A stretch of 64,000 nt of DNA from Rothia mucilaginosa (GCF_901875305.1 NZ_CABFLY010000003.1:62001-126000); one strand, 5' to 3'. Numbered from the stretch's first letter, positions 1 to 13,449 are shown. Made by a program: numbers and translations. The notes: a model not told the origin generated them from the sequence alone.

Positions 1-372
1 GGAGGTGGCCGCAGTGCCCCGCGCGCGGCCGGTCGGCGCGCTCCCGGAAAGGTGGGGGACAGGGAACTGCTGAGGGTCAAATATTACGCGTCGAGATTAC
101 CTTGGAACAGTTGCAAATGGTCTGATAAGCAAAAATACATGTGACCTGAATCTTTTGTGAAGAAGGCTTTACTTAAGGTGAGAACGTGCTGTAAGCTGGA
201 GCCAGCTTCAAGAGTTTCGACTGATAAGCTCCGACTATGGTCGAACGCCAACCCCATGTTCACGGGTGGCTCGGATGACGAAGCGGTTTGTATTCGCCAC
301 CTCACGTGGTGGTAACCGGTACAGACAAGAGCAACGCGAAAGGATCGCGCCACTCACGGCGCAGGTTGTCAC
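1..372. other. Left-edge stretch with no assignable gene
   Basis: I see no convincing gene here. One forward frame is open from the window edge to a stop near base 123 and could be the tail of a gene that begins outside, but it is too short to identify. The rest is of mixed composition and leads into the small ORF at 373. Confidence 0.4.
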
Positions 373-600
373 ATGTACAACGGCTCTGCAACCGAAGCAG
401 CAATCTCTCTGAACCCCTCCCGCTCCTACCAGGACAGCCTGCGTGCCGCAGCAGTTCCTGCTCGAGGCGGTTTCACCGCGGTCAGCATTGACGACTACTC
501 CCGCATTTCTTCTAAGCGCGACGAGTTCCTGAACTTCCTTCTTCTGCCCAACCCCGAGGGCATCCCCGCCATCGAAATCGCCGGTCTGCGTGTAGCGTAG
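373..600 (+). CDS. Putative Phd/YefM-like antitoxin, atypical N-terminus
   Basis: This is a 75-residue ORF ending 10 bp before a PIN-domain toxin, the usual antitoxin-toxin order. Its second half, with TAVSIDDYSRI followed by RDEFLNFLLLPNPEGI, resembles the C-terminal part of Phd/YefM antitoxins, which binds and blocks the partner VapC. The first half does not look like the usual Phd DNA-binding region, and the frame is closed by a stop at 313-315, so no longer normal N-terminus is available. Autoregulation of the operon may therefore be lost or altered. The ATG has only a weak upstream GCAGG. The family assignment comes from pattern and context, and the ORF could be a remnant. Confidence 0.5.
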   Translation: MYNGSATEAAISLNPSRSYQDSLRAAAVPARGGFTAVSIDDYSRISSKRDEFLNFLLLPNPEGIPAIEIAGLRVA

Positions 601-610
601 CATTAGGGGT

Positions 611-3629
<3,019 letters not shown>

Positions 3630-3647
3630 CTCAAGAAGAAGGAAGAC

Positions 3648-3690
3648 AGCACGAACCCCGCGTAAGGATTGCTCACGCGGGGTTCGTGCT
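3648..3690. terminator. Convergent terminator between perM and the next gene
   Basis: A perfect 16-bp stem (AGCACGAACCCCGCGT and its complement) around an 11-base loop, between two converging genes. It could serve both. Confidence 0.8.
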
Positions 3691-3725
3691 GTGTGCGCTT
3701 CGACCGCCGTTCACGTTGACCGCCG

Positions 3726-4382
3726 CTAACGGGAGGATGCCGAAGCCCCGGCCGTGCCACCGGAATTTTTCGGTTCACCGGTGCCCGCGAACTGGTCCAT
3801 GCTGTTCTGGAACATCTGGTCGCAGGTGTACATGTCGGTGCTGGTCAGTGCAGCCGTACGGCATTCGCGATACTCTTGCATCCCCGGCATAATGGCCAGA
3901 CCGATTCCGCCAACCACAGTCATGAGGCTGTAGAGGATGCTGAGGGAAGCAGCCACGTAAAAGATCCAGGGGCCGCGCGCGCTCGCGGTGCGCACGATGG
4001 CCCAGATGTTTAGTCCCAGGCCCACCAACGCGAAGAGGAAAAGGCCCAGGAAATAGGGCATGGGGGAGAGCACGAAGGAGGATGCCCCGAAGATGAGTAG
4101 CGCGGAGGCAACGAGGGCTAGGGCTGTGCGGAGCAGGATGCGCTGGCGCTGCAGCGGGTCTATCGGTGGCTTGCCGGGGTTGCCACCGGGCCGAACCGCG
4201 TTCGGTCGCGGCGCACCGGGGTACTGTGCGCTGGGGTACTGCGCGTTGTACTGCCTGGGGGCCGGTTGCGGCTGACTCTGTTGCTGTTCCTGTTGCGGGT
4301 TGGGTGCAGGGCTCTGCGGCTGACCCTGCTGTTGAGGTTTGCGGGGCTGGTCGTTCGGGATGTTCGGCGGGGGAGTAGACAT
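3726..4382 (-). CDS. Proline/glutamine-rich small membrane protein, unknown function
   Basis: This 218-residue protein has a disordered N-terminal ~75 residues full of Pro and Gln (begins MSTPPPN). Three hydrophobic helices follow, in the regions starting LLRTALALVAS, PYFLGLFLFALV and WIFYVAASLSI. The C-terminal ~50 residues are polar and contain two cysteines (ECRTAA, YTCDQ) that could form a disulfide outside the cell. The layout resembles DUF4190-like actinobacterial membrane proteins, but I cannot name a family. The longer frame to 4559 is rejected because its extra N-terminus is Arg/Gly-rich noise. It interrupts the perM-purN order known from mycobacteria. Confidence 0.7.
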   Translation of the reverse strand: MSTPPPNIPNDQPRKPQQQGQPQSPAPNPQQEQQQSQPQPAPRQYNAQYPSAQYPGAPRPNAVRPGGNPGKPPIDPLQRQRILLRTALALVASALLIFGASSFVLSPMPYFLGLFLFALVGLGLNIWAIVRTASARGPWIFYVAASLSILYSLMTVVGGIGLAIMPGMQEYRECRTAALTSTDMYTCDQMFQNSMDQFAGTGEPKNSGGTAGASASSR

Positions 4383-4570
4383 AGCTTTAAGGGTACCGTC
4401 CCGCGGGGTGTGGGTCTCGCTGCGTTGCTGGCCGTTCGCCTTCCGCGTCCGGCCTGTTGGAGCGCTTCGCTCTTCGCCTCGCCCCGGGCTACCGAGCGTA
4501 CCCCAGAGGCATCCGCCCATTCGAGCGGGTGACCGTCTCTCCGAGCTCCCGCAACACATGTGAGATGGGC

Positions 4571-4576
4571 TATACT
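4571..4576 (+). promoter_or_regulatory. -10 element of a leaderless purN transcript
   Basis: TATACT lies exactly 6 bases before the GTG at 4583, which places transcription start at or next to the start codon. No -35 box stands out. No ribosome site precedes the GTG. Confidence 0.6.
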
Positions 4577-4582
4577 GGTGTG

Positions 4583-5155
4583 GTGCGAATTGTGGTTATG
4601 GTATCCGGATCCGGAACGAATCTTCAGTCCATTCTCGACGCCGTAGCGGCGGGCGAGCTTCCCCTCGACATCGCGGCTGTTGGCGCCGATAAGCCCTGCA
4701 TGGGCATCGAGCGCGCCCAGGCCGCTGGCGTGCCCACCTTCCTGGTGCAGCCCGGCGACTACGCAGACCGCCCGGCGTGGAACCGCGCCCTCGAAGAGAA
4801 AATTGCCTCCTACGAGCCCGATTACATTGTGTTCGCCGGCTTCATGCGCATCGTGGATGCGCAGCTGGTCGAGCGCTTTAGCAACCGCATTATCAACACT
4901 CACCCCGCCCTGTTGCCTTCCTTCCCCGGTGTGCACGGCGTGCGTGATGCACTGGCTCACGGCGTGAAGATTACCGGCCTGACCGTGCACTTCGTCGACG
5001 CCGGTGTTGATACCGGCCCCATTCTGGCGCAGGCCGCCGTGCCCGTGCTCGATGGCGATACCGAAGAAACCCTGCACGAACGCATCAAGGTGCAGGAGCG
5101 TCGCCTGCTCGTGCAGACTATTGCTGATCTCGCGCAGAAGCATTCTGCTGCCTAA
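4583..5155 (+). CDS. purN: Phosphoribosylglycinamide formyltransferase
   Basis: PurN transfers a formyl group from 10-formyl-tetrahydrofolate to glycinamide ribonucleotide, the third step of purine synthesis, in the cytoplasm. The 190-residue protein begins [15 protein letters not shown] and keeps the folate site: FAGFMRI, then [15 protein letters not shown] with the catalytic Asn-His pair, then [12 protein letters not shown] with the catalytic Asp. The GTG at 4583 is chosen because it gives the standard N-terminus and sits 6 bases after TATACT, so the mRNA is probably leaderless. purH follows after 212 bp, and perM lies two genes upstream as in mycobacteria. Function is certain; only the start is inferred. 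Confidence 0.97.
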   Translation: MRIVVMVSGSGTNLQSILDAVAAGELPLDIAAVGADKPCMGIERAQAAGVPTFLVQPGDYADRPAWNRALEEKIASYEPDYIVFAGFMRIVDAQLVERFSNRIINTHPALLPSFPGVHGVRDALAHGVKITGLTVHFVDAGVDTGPILAQAAVPVLDGDTEETLHERIKVQERRLLVQTIADLAQKHSAA

Positions 5156-5164
5156 GTTTTTCAT

Positions 5165-5340
5165 ACGGCGGGTGGAGTGCTTACTCCGATTCCCCGCTCG
5201 TACAGACGTACCGTCGCGCCCCACCGCCCGAGTGGGGGCACTCCGTGCCCGGCGCGACGGTGGGGGTAAACCCCACCCGCACATCCCGCCCACTGGGGCG
5301 GATTTACATCCATCCATCAGCCGTGCCACCGCGTTTGCCG
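5165..5340 (+). promoter_or_regulatory. Structured GC-rich leader between purN and purH
   Basis: It contains nested inverted repeats. ACCGTCGCGCC at 5210-5220 pairs perfectly with 5251-5261, enclosing a small GGGCA/TGCCC hairpin at 5236-5250. Another stem with one bulged base spans 5284-5304. This could be a terminator, an attenuator or a purine-responsive leader. I could not match it to the ZTP (pfl) riboswitch consensus. Confidence 0.45.
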
Positions 5341-5367
5341 CGCACGGTGCAAAGTATCGGAGTATTT

Positions 5368-6978
5368 GTGTCTCTTATTGAGCTCGATCGCGTGCCCCTG
5401 CGCCGCGCCCTCATTTCTGTCTACGACAAGACCGGCCTGGAGGATTTCGCTCGCGGCCTGCACGAGGCCGGCGTGGCCCTGGTGTCCACCGGTTCGACCG
5501 CGGCAACCATTGCGGCCGCCGGCATTCCCGTTACCGAGGTGACTGAGGTGACCGGCTTTCCCGAGTGCCTCGAGGGCCGCGTGAAGACCCTGCATCCGCG
5601 CATCCACGCCGGTATTCTGGCTGACCGCCGCAAGCAGGAGCACATCGACACCCTCGGCGAGCTGGATGTCGAGCCTTTCGACCTGGTCGTCGTGAACCTG
5701 TACCCCTTCGTCGAGACCGTGGCTTCGGGCGCGGACCAGGACGCCATTATTGAGAAGATCGATATTGGTGGCCCCTCCATGGTGCGTGCCGCTGCGAAGA
5801 ACCACGACGCTGTTGCAATTGTGGTGGACCCCGCCGACTACGAGCGCACCGTTGAGGCCGCTAAGAACGGTGGTTTCTCCCTAGCCGAGCGCCGCCGACT
5901 GGCTGCTGGCGCTTTTGCTCACACCGCCGCATATGACACCGCTGTGGCTACCTGGACCGCATCCCAGTTCCTGCAGGATGAGGACGCTAACTTCTGGCCC
6001 CCGTACGCCGGTCTGAGCTTCGAGCGTAGCGAAACCCTGCGTTACGGTGAGAACCCGCACCAGCGCGCCGCCCTGTACGTCAACCCGGCGGCCGCCCCCG
6101 GCATTGCACAGGCCGAGCAGCTGCACGGTAAGGCGATGAGCTACAACAACTACGTTGATGCTGACGCCGCCCTGCGTGCCGCATACGACTTCGATGAGCC
6201 GGCCGTTGCCGTTATCAAGCACAACAACCCCTGCGGTATCGCCGTGGCAACCCCCGGCGCCGCTGACCCCATTGCGGATGCCCACGCGAAGGCGCACGCT
6301 TGCGACCCGCTGTCTGCCTACGGTGGCGTGATTGCCGCTAACCGCCCCGTGACTGCCGAGATGGCTCGTACCGTCAAGGGCATTTTCACTGAGGTTGTTG
6401 TGGCTCCCGGCTACGAGCCTGAGGCGCTGGAGATTCTGCGTGAGAAGAAGAACCTGCGCCTGCTGGTTCTGCCCGAGGACTTTGCCCGTGGTTCCATTGA
6501 GTACCGCCCCATTTCCGGTGGCGCGCTCTTCCAGGAGGCTGACCGCCTGCAGGCTGAGGGTGACGACCCGAAGAACTGGACCCTGGTTGCTGGTGAGCCT
6601 GCCGACGAGTCCACCCTGCGCGACCTCGAGTTCGCGTGGCGTGCACTGCGTTCTCCCAAGTCGAACGCTATTCTGCTGGCCGATAACGGTGCTGCTGTGG
6701 GTATCGGTATGGGCCAGGTGAACCGTGTGGACTCCTGCAAGCTGTCTGTTGAGCGTGCGAACACTCTCGGCGGCGAGGGCAACGAGCGTGCTCGCGGTGC
6801 GGTGGCTGCATCCGATGCGTTCTTCCCCTTCGCTGACGGCCTGCAGGTCCTGCTGGACGCTGGCGTGCGCGCCGTTGTGCACCCGGGCGGTTCGATCCGC
6901 GATGAGGAAGTGATTGAGGCGGCTAAGGCTGCTGGCGTGACCATGTACCTGACCGGTACCCGTCACTTCTTCCACTAA
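5368..6978 (+). CDS. purH: Bifunctional AICAR formyltransferase / IMP cyclohydrolase
   Basis: PurH performs the last two steps of IMP synthesis: formylation of AICAR with 10-formyl-tetrahydrofolate, then ring closure. The 536-residue protein starts with the cyclohydrolase domain ([34 protein letters not shown]). The formyltransferase domain follows from about residue 200 ([36 protein letters not shown]) and ends in the typical LTGTRHFFH. The GTG at 5368 has CGGAG 7 bases upstream. An ATG 123 bp earlier would add a low-quality extension. With purN, glyA and folD close by, purine and one-carbon genes cluster here. Confidence 0.97.
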   Translation: MSLIELDRVPLRRALISVYDKTGLEDFARGLHEAGVALVSTGSTAATIAAAGIPVTEVTEVTGFPECLEGRVKTLHPRIHAGILADRRKQEHIDTLGELDVEPFDLVVVNLYPFVETVASGADQDAIIEKIDIGGPSMVRAAAKNHDAVAIVVDPADYERTVEAAKNGGFSLAERRRLAAGAFAHTAAYDTAVATWTASQFLQDEDANFWPPYAGLSFERSETLRYGENPHQRAALYVNPAAAPGIAQAEQLHGKAMSYNNYVDADAALRAAYDFDEPAVAVIKHNNPCGIAVATPGAADPIADAHAKAHACDPLSAYGGVIAANRPVTAEMARTVKGIFTEVVVAPGYEPEALEILREKKNLRLLVLPEDFARGSIEYRPISGGALFQEADRLQAEGDDPKNWTLVAGEPADESTLRDLEFAWRALRSPKSNAILLADNGAAVGIGMGQVNRVDSCKLSVERANTLGGEGNERARGAVAASDAFFPFADGLQVLLDAGVRAVVHPGGSIRDEEVIEAAKAAGVTMYLTGTRHFFH

Positions 6979-7041
6979 GAACCGCTGTGAACGCGTGGCC
7001 GCCCTGATTGGCGGTAGCGTGTTCGTAATGGCATAACTATG

Positions 7042-7081
7042 AGGCGGGGTGCCCCGGATTTTCGGGGCACCCCGCCTTTTT
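7042..7081 (+). terminator. Rho-independent terminator of purH
   Basis: AGGCGGGGTGCCCCG pairs with CGGGGCACCCCGCCT around a short loop and is followed by five T. Confidence 0.95.
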
Positions 7082-7181
7082 ATAGAATTTTTATTCTATT
7101 TTTTGTGTTTTGGAGCTCCACGGCGTGGAAGGCGTATCCGGAAGGCGCGCGGAGCGCTAAAAAATTCGCTAGGATTAGGGT

Positions 7182-7763
7182 GTGCCTAAAGTCAGCGAAG
7201 AATACAAAAAGAACAGGCGTTCTCAGATTGTAGAGACCGCCCGCGAATGCTTCATCAAGCACGGTTATCAGAAGGCCTCGATGAGCGAGATCATCGCTGC
7301 CACCGGCCTGTCTGCTGGAGCCATCTACAATCACTTCTCCTCCAAGGATGAGATTATCCTCGCCGCCGCGCGCATGGACCTGGCTCCCTTCGACCGCATC
7401 CGCGCCGAGAAGCCCTGGGACTACGTGTTTGGGTGCTTGAAAGTTTTGGATACCCCCAAGGTGCGCCGTCACCTGCTGGTGACCTGGGGTGAGGCTGTGG
7501 CAATGCCGCAACTGGCCGCTGTGGTGTCCGAACAGCTAACCTACCTGCGCGACCAGGCTCTGGAGCGCTACCGCACCTGGGGTGCAGCTGAGCTGGATTT
7601 CACGGATGAGGAGCTTGAGGAGTGGCTGACCGTCATTGGTGCGGCGGTGCTCTCGGTGCTGACTGGCTACGTGGTGCAGACTCAGCTGGTGGCTGGCGGT
7701 AAGAAGGATAGCGCCCGCGAGGCCTACATGGAGTACGCTTCCGCTATCCTGCGTCAGGCCTAG
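7182..7763 (+). CDS. TetR/AcrR-family transcriptional regulator
   Basis: This is a 193-residue TetR-type repressor. The N-terminal helix-turn-helix is clear: QIVETARECFIKHGYQKASM, then SEIIAATGLSAGAIYNHFSSKDEI. The remainder is a helical ligand and dimer domain with no recognisable ligand signature. The GTG at 7182 sits 6 bases after TAGGAT and has no ribosome site, so a leaderless mRNA is likely. It stands alone between terminators at 7042 and 7858, so its target is not obvious from context. Neighbouring glyA is a possible but unproved target. Confidence 0.9.
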   Translation: MPKVSEEYKKNRRSQIVETARECFIKHGYQKASMSEIIAATGLSAGAIYNHFSSKDEIILAAARMDLAPFDRIRAEKPWDYVFGCLKVLDTPKVRRHLLVTWGEAVAMPQLAAVVSEQLTYLRDQALERYRTWGAAELDFTDEELEEWLTVIGAAVLSVLTGYVVQTQLVAGGKKDSAREAYMEYASAILRQA

Positions 7764-7857
7764 GGTTTGCTAGCCTGAATAGCTTTGCCGATTGGCCTGC
7801 CGGGGCGCGTTATGTACCCCGATACGGCGCCGTAAAACTTCATCGTGATACATCTCA

Positions 7858-7893
7858 AAGCCCGTTTTCCTTGTCGAAGGAAAGCGGGCTTTG
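7858..7893 (+). terminator. Terminator after the TetR gene
   Basis: AAAGCCCG and TTTCCTT arms pair with AAGGAAA and GCGGGCTTT around a 4-base loop. The right arm lies just before the proposed glyA -10 element. Confidence 0.8.
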
Positions 7894-7896
7894 CGG

Positions 7897-7995
7897 TATT
7901 ATGAGGTGTAGCTCATATTTTTTCATTCAGGATTTTCCGCTGGAGGCGCCTGTCGTCTTGCGCTGTCCGGCCCGCTAGTCCTGATGGTGAGCTAC
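7897..7995 (+). promoter_or_regulatory. glyA promoter and folded 5' leader
   Basis: TATTAT at 7897-7902 is a good -10 box, placing transcription start near 7908. The RNA would then begin with GTAGCTCA (7908-7915), which pairs perfectly with TGAGCTAC (7988-7995). Just inside, CATTCAGGA (7924-7932) pairs with TCCTGATG (7979-7986) with one bulge, and a GGCGC/GCGCT hairpin lies in the middle. The AGGAG ribosome site is at 8021. This is a candidate structured leader; no known riboswitch consensus fits. Confidence 0.5.
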
Positions 7996-8029
7996 CGAAG
8001 ATAACGCAAAAAACACTCCCAGGAGCGTA

Positions 8030-9304
8030 ATGTCTGAGCAGAAAATCCTCGAGATGCCCCTCGCCGACCTCGACCCCGAGGTTGCAGAAGCCATTGAGCT
8101 GGAGCGCAAGCGCCAGCAGAACACCCTCGAGATGATTGCATCCGAGAACTTTGTCCCCCGCGCTGTGATGCAGAGCCAGGGCTCGGTGCTGACCAACAAG
8201 TACGCTGAGGGATACCCCGGCCGCCGCTACTACGGCGGCTGCGAATACGTCGATATTGTTGAGTCCCTCGCTATTTCCCGTGTGAAGGAACTCTTCGGTG
8301 CGGAGCACGCGAACGTGCAGCCCCACTCCGGTGCGCAGGCGAACAACGCCGTCATGCACGCGCTGCTGACCCCCGGTGACACCATCATGGGTCTGTCCCT
8401 GGCGCACGGTGGCCACTTGACCCACGGTATGAAGCTGAACGTCTCCGGCAAGCTGTACAACGTTGTAGCCTACGGCGTGGATGAGAACGGCTACGTTGAC
8501 ATGGAGCAGGTGCGCGAGCTGGCCCTGGCTGAGCGTCCCAAGCTGATTATCGCTGGTTGGTCCGCATACCCCCGCCAGCTGGACTTCGCAGCGTTCCGTG
8601 CGATTGCTGACGAGGTTGGCGCGTACCTGTGGGTGGATATGGCTCACTTTGCCGGTCTGGTGGCAGCGGGGTTGCACCCGAACCCTGTCCCGCACGCGCA
8701 CGTGGTCTCCTCCACCGTGCACAAGACCCTGGGCGGCCCCCGCTCGGGCTTCATCCTCTGCACCGAGGAGCTGAAGAAGAAGATTGACTCGGCCGTGTTC
8801 CCCGGTCAGCAGGGCGGCCCGCTCATGCACGTGATTGCGGCAAAGGCTACCGCGTTCAAGGTTGCTGCATCCGAGGGTTTCAAGGACCGTCAGAAGCGCA
8901 CCGTCGAGGGTGCACAGATCCTGGCAAACCGCCTGCTACAGCAGGATGTGAAGGATGCCGGCGTTTCGATTGCCTCCGGCGGTACCGATGTTCACCTGGT
9001 GCTCGTCGACCTGCGTCACCACGCCCTCAACGGCAAGGAAGCAGAAGACCTGTTGCACGATGCCGGTATTACCGTCAACCGTAACGCTGTGCCGAACGAC
9101 CCGCGCCCGCCGATGGTGACCTCCGGTCTGCGTATTGGCACCCCCGCACTGGCAACTCGCGGCTTCGACGCCGAGGGCTTCACCGAGGTCGCTGACATTA
9201 TCGCTTCGGTACTGCTGCCGAACCCGGACGTTGCGGCCCTGCGCGCTCGCGTGGATGCACTCTGCGCCAAGTATCCCCTCTACCAGGGCAGCGAGAACTG
9301 GTAG
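8030..9304 (+). CDS. glyA: Serine hydroxymethyltransferase
   Basis: GlyA is a PLP enzyme that converts serine and tetrahydrofolate to glycine and 5,10-methylene-tetrahydrofolate, the main one-carbon source for the nearby purine genes. At 424 residues it has normal length. Visible motifs are MIASENFVP near the N-terminus, [14 protein letters not shown], the glycine-rich HSGAQAN, and the PLP-lysine motif [16 protein letters not shown] at about residues 225-240. AGGAG lies 4 bases before the ATG. An unusual folded leader precedes it. folD follows in the same orientation but with its own terminator between, so the two are probably transcribed separately. Confidence 0.97.
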   Translation: MSEQKILEMPLADLDPEVAEAIELERKRQQNTLEMIASENFVPRAVMQSQGSVLTNKYAEGYPGRRYYGGCEYVDIVESLAISRVKELFGAEHANVQPHSGAQANNAVMHALLTPGDTIMGLSLAHGGHLTHGMKLNVSGKLYNVVAYGVDENGYVDMEQVRELALAERPKLIIAGWSAYPRQLDFAAFRAIADEVGAYLWVDMAHFAGLVAAGLHPNPVPHAHVVSSTVHKTLGGPRSGFILCTEELKKKIDSAVFPGQQGGPLMHVIAAKATAFKVAASEGFKDRQKRTVEGAQILANRLLQQDVKDAGVSIASGGTDVHLVLVDLRHHALNGKEAEDLLHDAGITVNRNAVPNDPRPPMVTSGLRIGTPALATRGFDAEGFTEVADIIASVLLPNPDVAALRARVDALCAKYPLYQGSENW

Positions 9305-9311
9305 ACCCGTG

Positions 9312-9365
9312 AATAACCCCGTTCGCTCATCCGCCCGAGTGGGCTGATGAGCGGGCGGGGTTATT
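9312..9365 (+). terminator. Terminator of glyA
   Basis: A long inverted repeat: AATAACCCCG and GCTCATC pair with GATGAGC and CGGGGTTATT, with an inner GCCC/GGGC pair at the tip. Confidence 0.85.
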
Positions 9366-9489
9366 TCGCTCTCCGCTCGCCGTTCTCACGTGCTTATCGG
9401 TGAGGATTGGTGGGGGAATAGCCCTCAAGAACCCAACATATGGACCATTCGTTTCGGCGACCCCGCCGTAATCTATGGAAGGAAAAACA

Positions 9490-10368
9490 ATGCCCCAGAT
9501 TCTAGACGGTAACGCAACCGCTGCCGCCATTAAGGCGGAGCTGAAGGAGCGCGTTGAGGCGCTGAAGGCAAAGGGCATCACCCCCGGCCTGGGTACCGTT
9601 CTGGTAGGTGACGACCCGGCGTCCCGCTCGTACGTGGGTGCTAAGCACCGCGACTGCGCTGAGATTGGTATTAACTCCATTCGCGTGGATCTGCCTGGCG
9701 ACATCACTCAGGAAGAGCTCGACGCAGAGATTGATAAGCTGAACAACGATCCGGCGTGCACCAGCTACATTGTGCAGCTGCCCCTGCCCAAGCACCTGGA
9801 CACCAACCGGGTGCTCGAGCGCATCGCTCCTGAGAAGGACGCAGACGGCCTGCACCCGACGAACCTCGGCAAGCTTGTGTTGAACGTTTCAGAGCCGCTG
9901 GATTCGCCGTTGCCGTGCACCCCGAACGGTGTGATTGAGCTCGTCAAGCGCCACGGCATCGACTGGAACGGCAAGAACGTGGTGGTGCTCGGCCGCGGTA
10001 TTACCGTGGGCCGCCCGCTGGGTCTGCTGCTGACCCGCCGCGAGGTGAACGCCACCGCAACCCTGGCACACACCGGTACCCAGAACTTGGATGAGGTGCT
10101 GCGTGAGGCTGACGTTATTGTTGCCGCCGTGGGTGTGCCCCACGTGCTGAAGGCTCACCAGGTCAAGGAGGGAGCAATCCTGCTGGACGTTGGTGTTTCC
10201 CGTGCTGAGGATCCGGAGACCGGCAAGAAGAAGCTTTTCGGTGACGTCTCGCCCGAGGCTGCGCAGAAGGCGTCATGGGTGTCCCCGAATCCCGGAGGCG
10301 TGGGCCCGATGACCCGCGCCGAGCTGCTGGTGAATGTGGTGGAGACCGCGGAGCGTCAGGCCGCGTAG
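9490..10368 (+). CDS. folD: Methylene-THF dehydrogenase / methenyl-THF cyclohydrolase
   Basis: FolD oxidises 5,10-methylene-tetrahydrofolate with NADP and hydrolyses the product to 10-formyl-tetrahydrofolate, the cofactor used by PurN and PurH upstream. The 292-residue protein carries the substrate motif [14 protein letters not shown] with the catalytic Lys, then [17 protein letters not shown], the NADP loop [14 protein letters not shown], and the C-terminal signature [13 protein letters not shown]. The ATG at 9490 is preferred over 9475 because GGAAGGA lies 5 bases upstream of it. With glyA it completes the route from serine to formyl donor. Confidence 0.97.
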   Translation: MPQILDGNATAAAIKAELKERVEALKAKGITPGLGTVLVGDDPASRSYVGAKHRDCAEIGINSIRVDLPGDITQEELDAEIDKLNNDPACTSYIVQLPLPKHLDTNRVLERIAPEKDADGLHPTNLGKLVLNVSEPLDSPLPCTPNGVIELVKRHGIDWNGKNVVVLGRGITVGRPLGLLLTRREVNATATLAHTGTQNLDEVLREADVIVAAVGVPHVLKAHQVKEGAILLDVGVSRAEDPETGKKKLFGDVSPEAAQKASWVSPNPGGVGPMTRAELLVNVVETAERQAA

Positions 10369-10399
10369 GCCCCCGTGGTATCTGCATCAATCTATAGCG

Positions 10400-10444
10400 A
10401 AAGGGCGAAGCCTCGGTCATTGTGACTCGAGGCATCGCCCTTTT
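10400..10444. terminator. Bidirectional terminator between folD and gntR
   Basis: AAGGGCGA and GCCTCG arms pair with CGAGGC and TCGCCCTT and are followed by T-rich sequence. It sits between converging genes. Confidence 0.85.
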
Positions 10445-10490
10445 CGCGTGCCCTGTGTCGCCTCCTGCCTTTCGGATGAAGGCAACACGG

Positions 10491-11333
10491 CTACAGGAGT
10501 TGTTCGTAGAAGTAATGGTTGGCAAGGTACAGGGTCTCGGCGTATTCGACCGGCGTTCCTTCCTTGGTGTAACCGGTGGCGCAGACCTTGAACGCGGCCT
10601 CGCCCACGGGAACCTGCTGGTTGAAGGCTTCAGCATCGGCATCGGTGAAGAGTGCCGCGCTTGTGCGTACGCGGGCGTGCTTGATGGCGTTGGGGGTATC
10701 GGCTAGCTGGTCCAGAGAGCTGGAAGAACCCGAGAGGCCGGCCATCATGGAGTCCAGGATGCTACTGGCGGCTTCCTTGACGAAGTAGGAGCGCTCAAAG
10801 CCGATGACCTCGTGGTCGGCTAGTCGCAGACGGCGCACGAAGAGGACCGACTCGCCCACGGGAACGGATAGTCGGGTTGAAATCTCCTCGGTGGCGTCCA
10901 CCCAGCGGGTCGCAATCATACGGGTTGAGCCTTCGAATCCGCGGCGGCGCATATCGTCGGCGAAGGTGTCCACGCGCGGAATGTATGTGGCTTCGCTGCG
11001 TTCGGCCACGTAGGTGCCTGACCCTTGCACGTTGTAGAGCAGGCCACGTTCGATGAGGACTTTCAGGGCGCTACGTACCGTCTGGCGGCTCACGCCGAAG
11101 TTCTGCTGGATCGTGCGTTCGGTCGGGAGCTTATCGCCGGGCTTACCCGGGATGATGTAGCGCTGCTCGAGGTAGTGAATCACCTGTTCGTACTTGGGCC
11201 CCGGAATAGGTGGCAACTCATAGGTCTGGCTGCCGGTGGGGGAAGTACTCAGAGGGTTCTGAACTGCGGCCTGAGCATCGGCGGATAGCGAGTGGGCGGT
11301 GGGCTCGGGGGTATGTGAGGAGTGCGAATTCAT
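10491..11333 (-). CDS. GntR-family regulator (HutC subfamily, UTRA domain)
   Basis: This 280-residue repressor-type protein has a Ser/Thr/Pro-rich first ~50 residues. A winged helix-turn-helix of the GntR type follows (KYEQVIHYLEQRYI, GDKLPTERTIQQNFGVSRQTVRSAL split by a short turn). The C-terminal UTRA effector domain runs from about residue 120 (FVRRLRLAD, IGFERSYF, EYAETLYLANHYFYEQLL). UTRA domains bind small molecules, often sugars, phosphosugars or amino acids; the ligand here is unknown. The ATG at 11333 has TAAAAT 8 bases upstream and no clear ribosome site. It is divergent from xth, and the shared 82-bp gap contains a palindrome that may be its operator. Confidence 0.88.
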   Translation of the reverse strand: MNSHSSHTPEPTAHSLSADAQAAVQNPLSTSPTGSQTYELPPIPGPKYEQVIHYLEQRYIIPGKPGDKLPTERTIQQNFGVSRQTVRSALKVLIERGLLYNVQGSGTYVAERSEATYIPRVDTFADDMRRRGFEGSTRMIATRWVDATEEISTRLSVPVGESVLFVRRLRLADHEVIGFERSYFVKEAASSILDSMMAGLSGSSSSLDQLADTPNAIKHARVRTSAALFTDADAEAFNQQVPVGEAAFKVCATGYTKEGTPVEYAETLYLANHYFYEQLL

Positions 11334-11361
11334 TACCCAACATTTTAACCATCTGTGAAAG

Positions 11362-11385
11362 AAAAATGAATCATGATGAATTTTT
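11362..11385. promoter_or_regulatory. Palindrome in the gntR/xth divergent promoter region
   Basis: AAAAAT, ATCATGAT (itself palindromic) and ATTTTT are evenly spaced across 24 bp, separated by GA on each side. It overlaps the likely -35 area of xth, so it is a candidate operator for the GntR protein. Confidence 0.4.
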
Positions 11386-11415
11386 CCTTCGACGCATGCT
11401 GGCATAATTAAGACT

Positions 11416-12291
11416 ATGCATTCTTCGATTCCTCCCGTTCCGCGTGAGCCCGGTCTGCTCCGCGTGGCGAGCGTCAACGTCAACGGTATTCGCGCCGCCT
11501 GCCGCAAGAATATGGCCGCCTGGCTGGCTGAGCGAGACATCGACATCCTCTGCCTGCAGGAGGTTCGTGCACCCGACGCCATCGTGCGTGAGTTGCTCGA
11601 CGAGTCGCAGTGGAATATTCTGCACGCCGAAGCCGCCGCTAAGGGTCGCGCGGGTGTGCTGGTGGCTACTCGCCGCACCCCGAACTCGGCCGGTGAGGTG
11701 CTGAAGGATCAGCCTGTGGCCACCCGCTCCACTATCGGCGAAGAGTACTTTGACGACTCGGGACGCTGGGTTGAGGCCGACTACGTATTGCCGAACGGGC
11801 AGAGCCTGACCGTGGTCAGCGCGTATGTGCACTCCGGCGAGGTTGGCACCCAGAAGCAAGAGGATAAGTACCGCTTCCTGGAGCGCATGCTGGTGCGTAT
11901 GCCTGAGCTGGCTGAGCATTCCAATCACGTGCTCATCGTGGGTGATTTGAACGTGGGCCACACTGAATTGGATATTAAGAATTGGAAGGCCAACCAGAAG
12001 CGTGCGGGTTTCCTGCCGGAGGAACGCGCCTATTTCGACCGTTTCTTTGGCGATATCGGCTACCGCGATGTGGCGCGTGATTTGGCCGGTCAGGTTCCCG
12101 GCCCTTACACCTGGTGGTCCTACCGCGGCAAGGCTTTCGATAACGATGCTGGCTGGCGCATCGACTACCAGATGGCCACCCCCGCCTGGGCTGAACGCGC
12201 CATGCAGGCGCAGGTTGACCGCGCCGCCACCTACGAGGAGCGTTTCAGCGATCATGCACCGCTGGTGGTGGACTACCGCATCGACGGTTAG
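11416..12291 (+). CDS. xth: Exodeoxyribonuclease III
   Basis: This 291-residue enzyme of the exonuclease III / AP endonuclease family processes abasic sites and 3' blocks in base-excision repair. Visible catalytic motifs are VASVNVNGIRAA (metal-binding Asn), LCLQEVRA (metal-binding Glu), GDLNVGH (Asp-Asn), WRIDYQ (Asp) and FSDHAPLV (catalytic Asp-His). The length is normal for actinobacteria. The ATG lies 7 bases after CATAAT without a ribosome site, so the transcript is probably leaderless. trpS follows in the same direction after 93 bp with no obvious terminator, so they may be co-transcribed. Confidence 0.96.
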   Translation: MHSSIPPVPREPGLLRVASVNVNGIRAACRKNMAAWLAERDIDILCLQEVRAPDAIVRELLDESQWNILHAEAAAKGRAGVLVATRRTPNSAGEVLKDQPVATRSTIGEEYFDDSGRWVEADYVLPNGQSLTVVSAYVHSGEVGTQKQEDKYRFLERMLVRMPELAEHSNHVLIVGDLNVGHTELDIKNWKANQKRAGFLPEERAYFDRFFGDIGYRDVARDLAGQVPGPYTWWSYRGKAFDNDAGWRIDYQMATPAWAERAMQAQVDRAATYEERFSDHAPLVVDYRIDG

Positions 12292-12327
12292 AGCCTCATG
12301 TCACCGCACCCCGAACATAAGTTTTGA

Positions 12328-13449
<1,122 letters not shown>

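Noticed and set aside
5165..5340. ZTP (pfl) riboswitch before purH
   Set aside because: The region has GC-rich stems but not the conserved pfl core sequences.
7908..8029. Glycine riboswitch before glyA
   Set aside because: ACCGAAG is present once, but the other conserved glycine-aptamer segments are absent.
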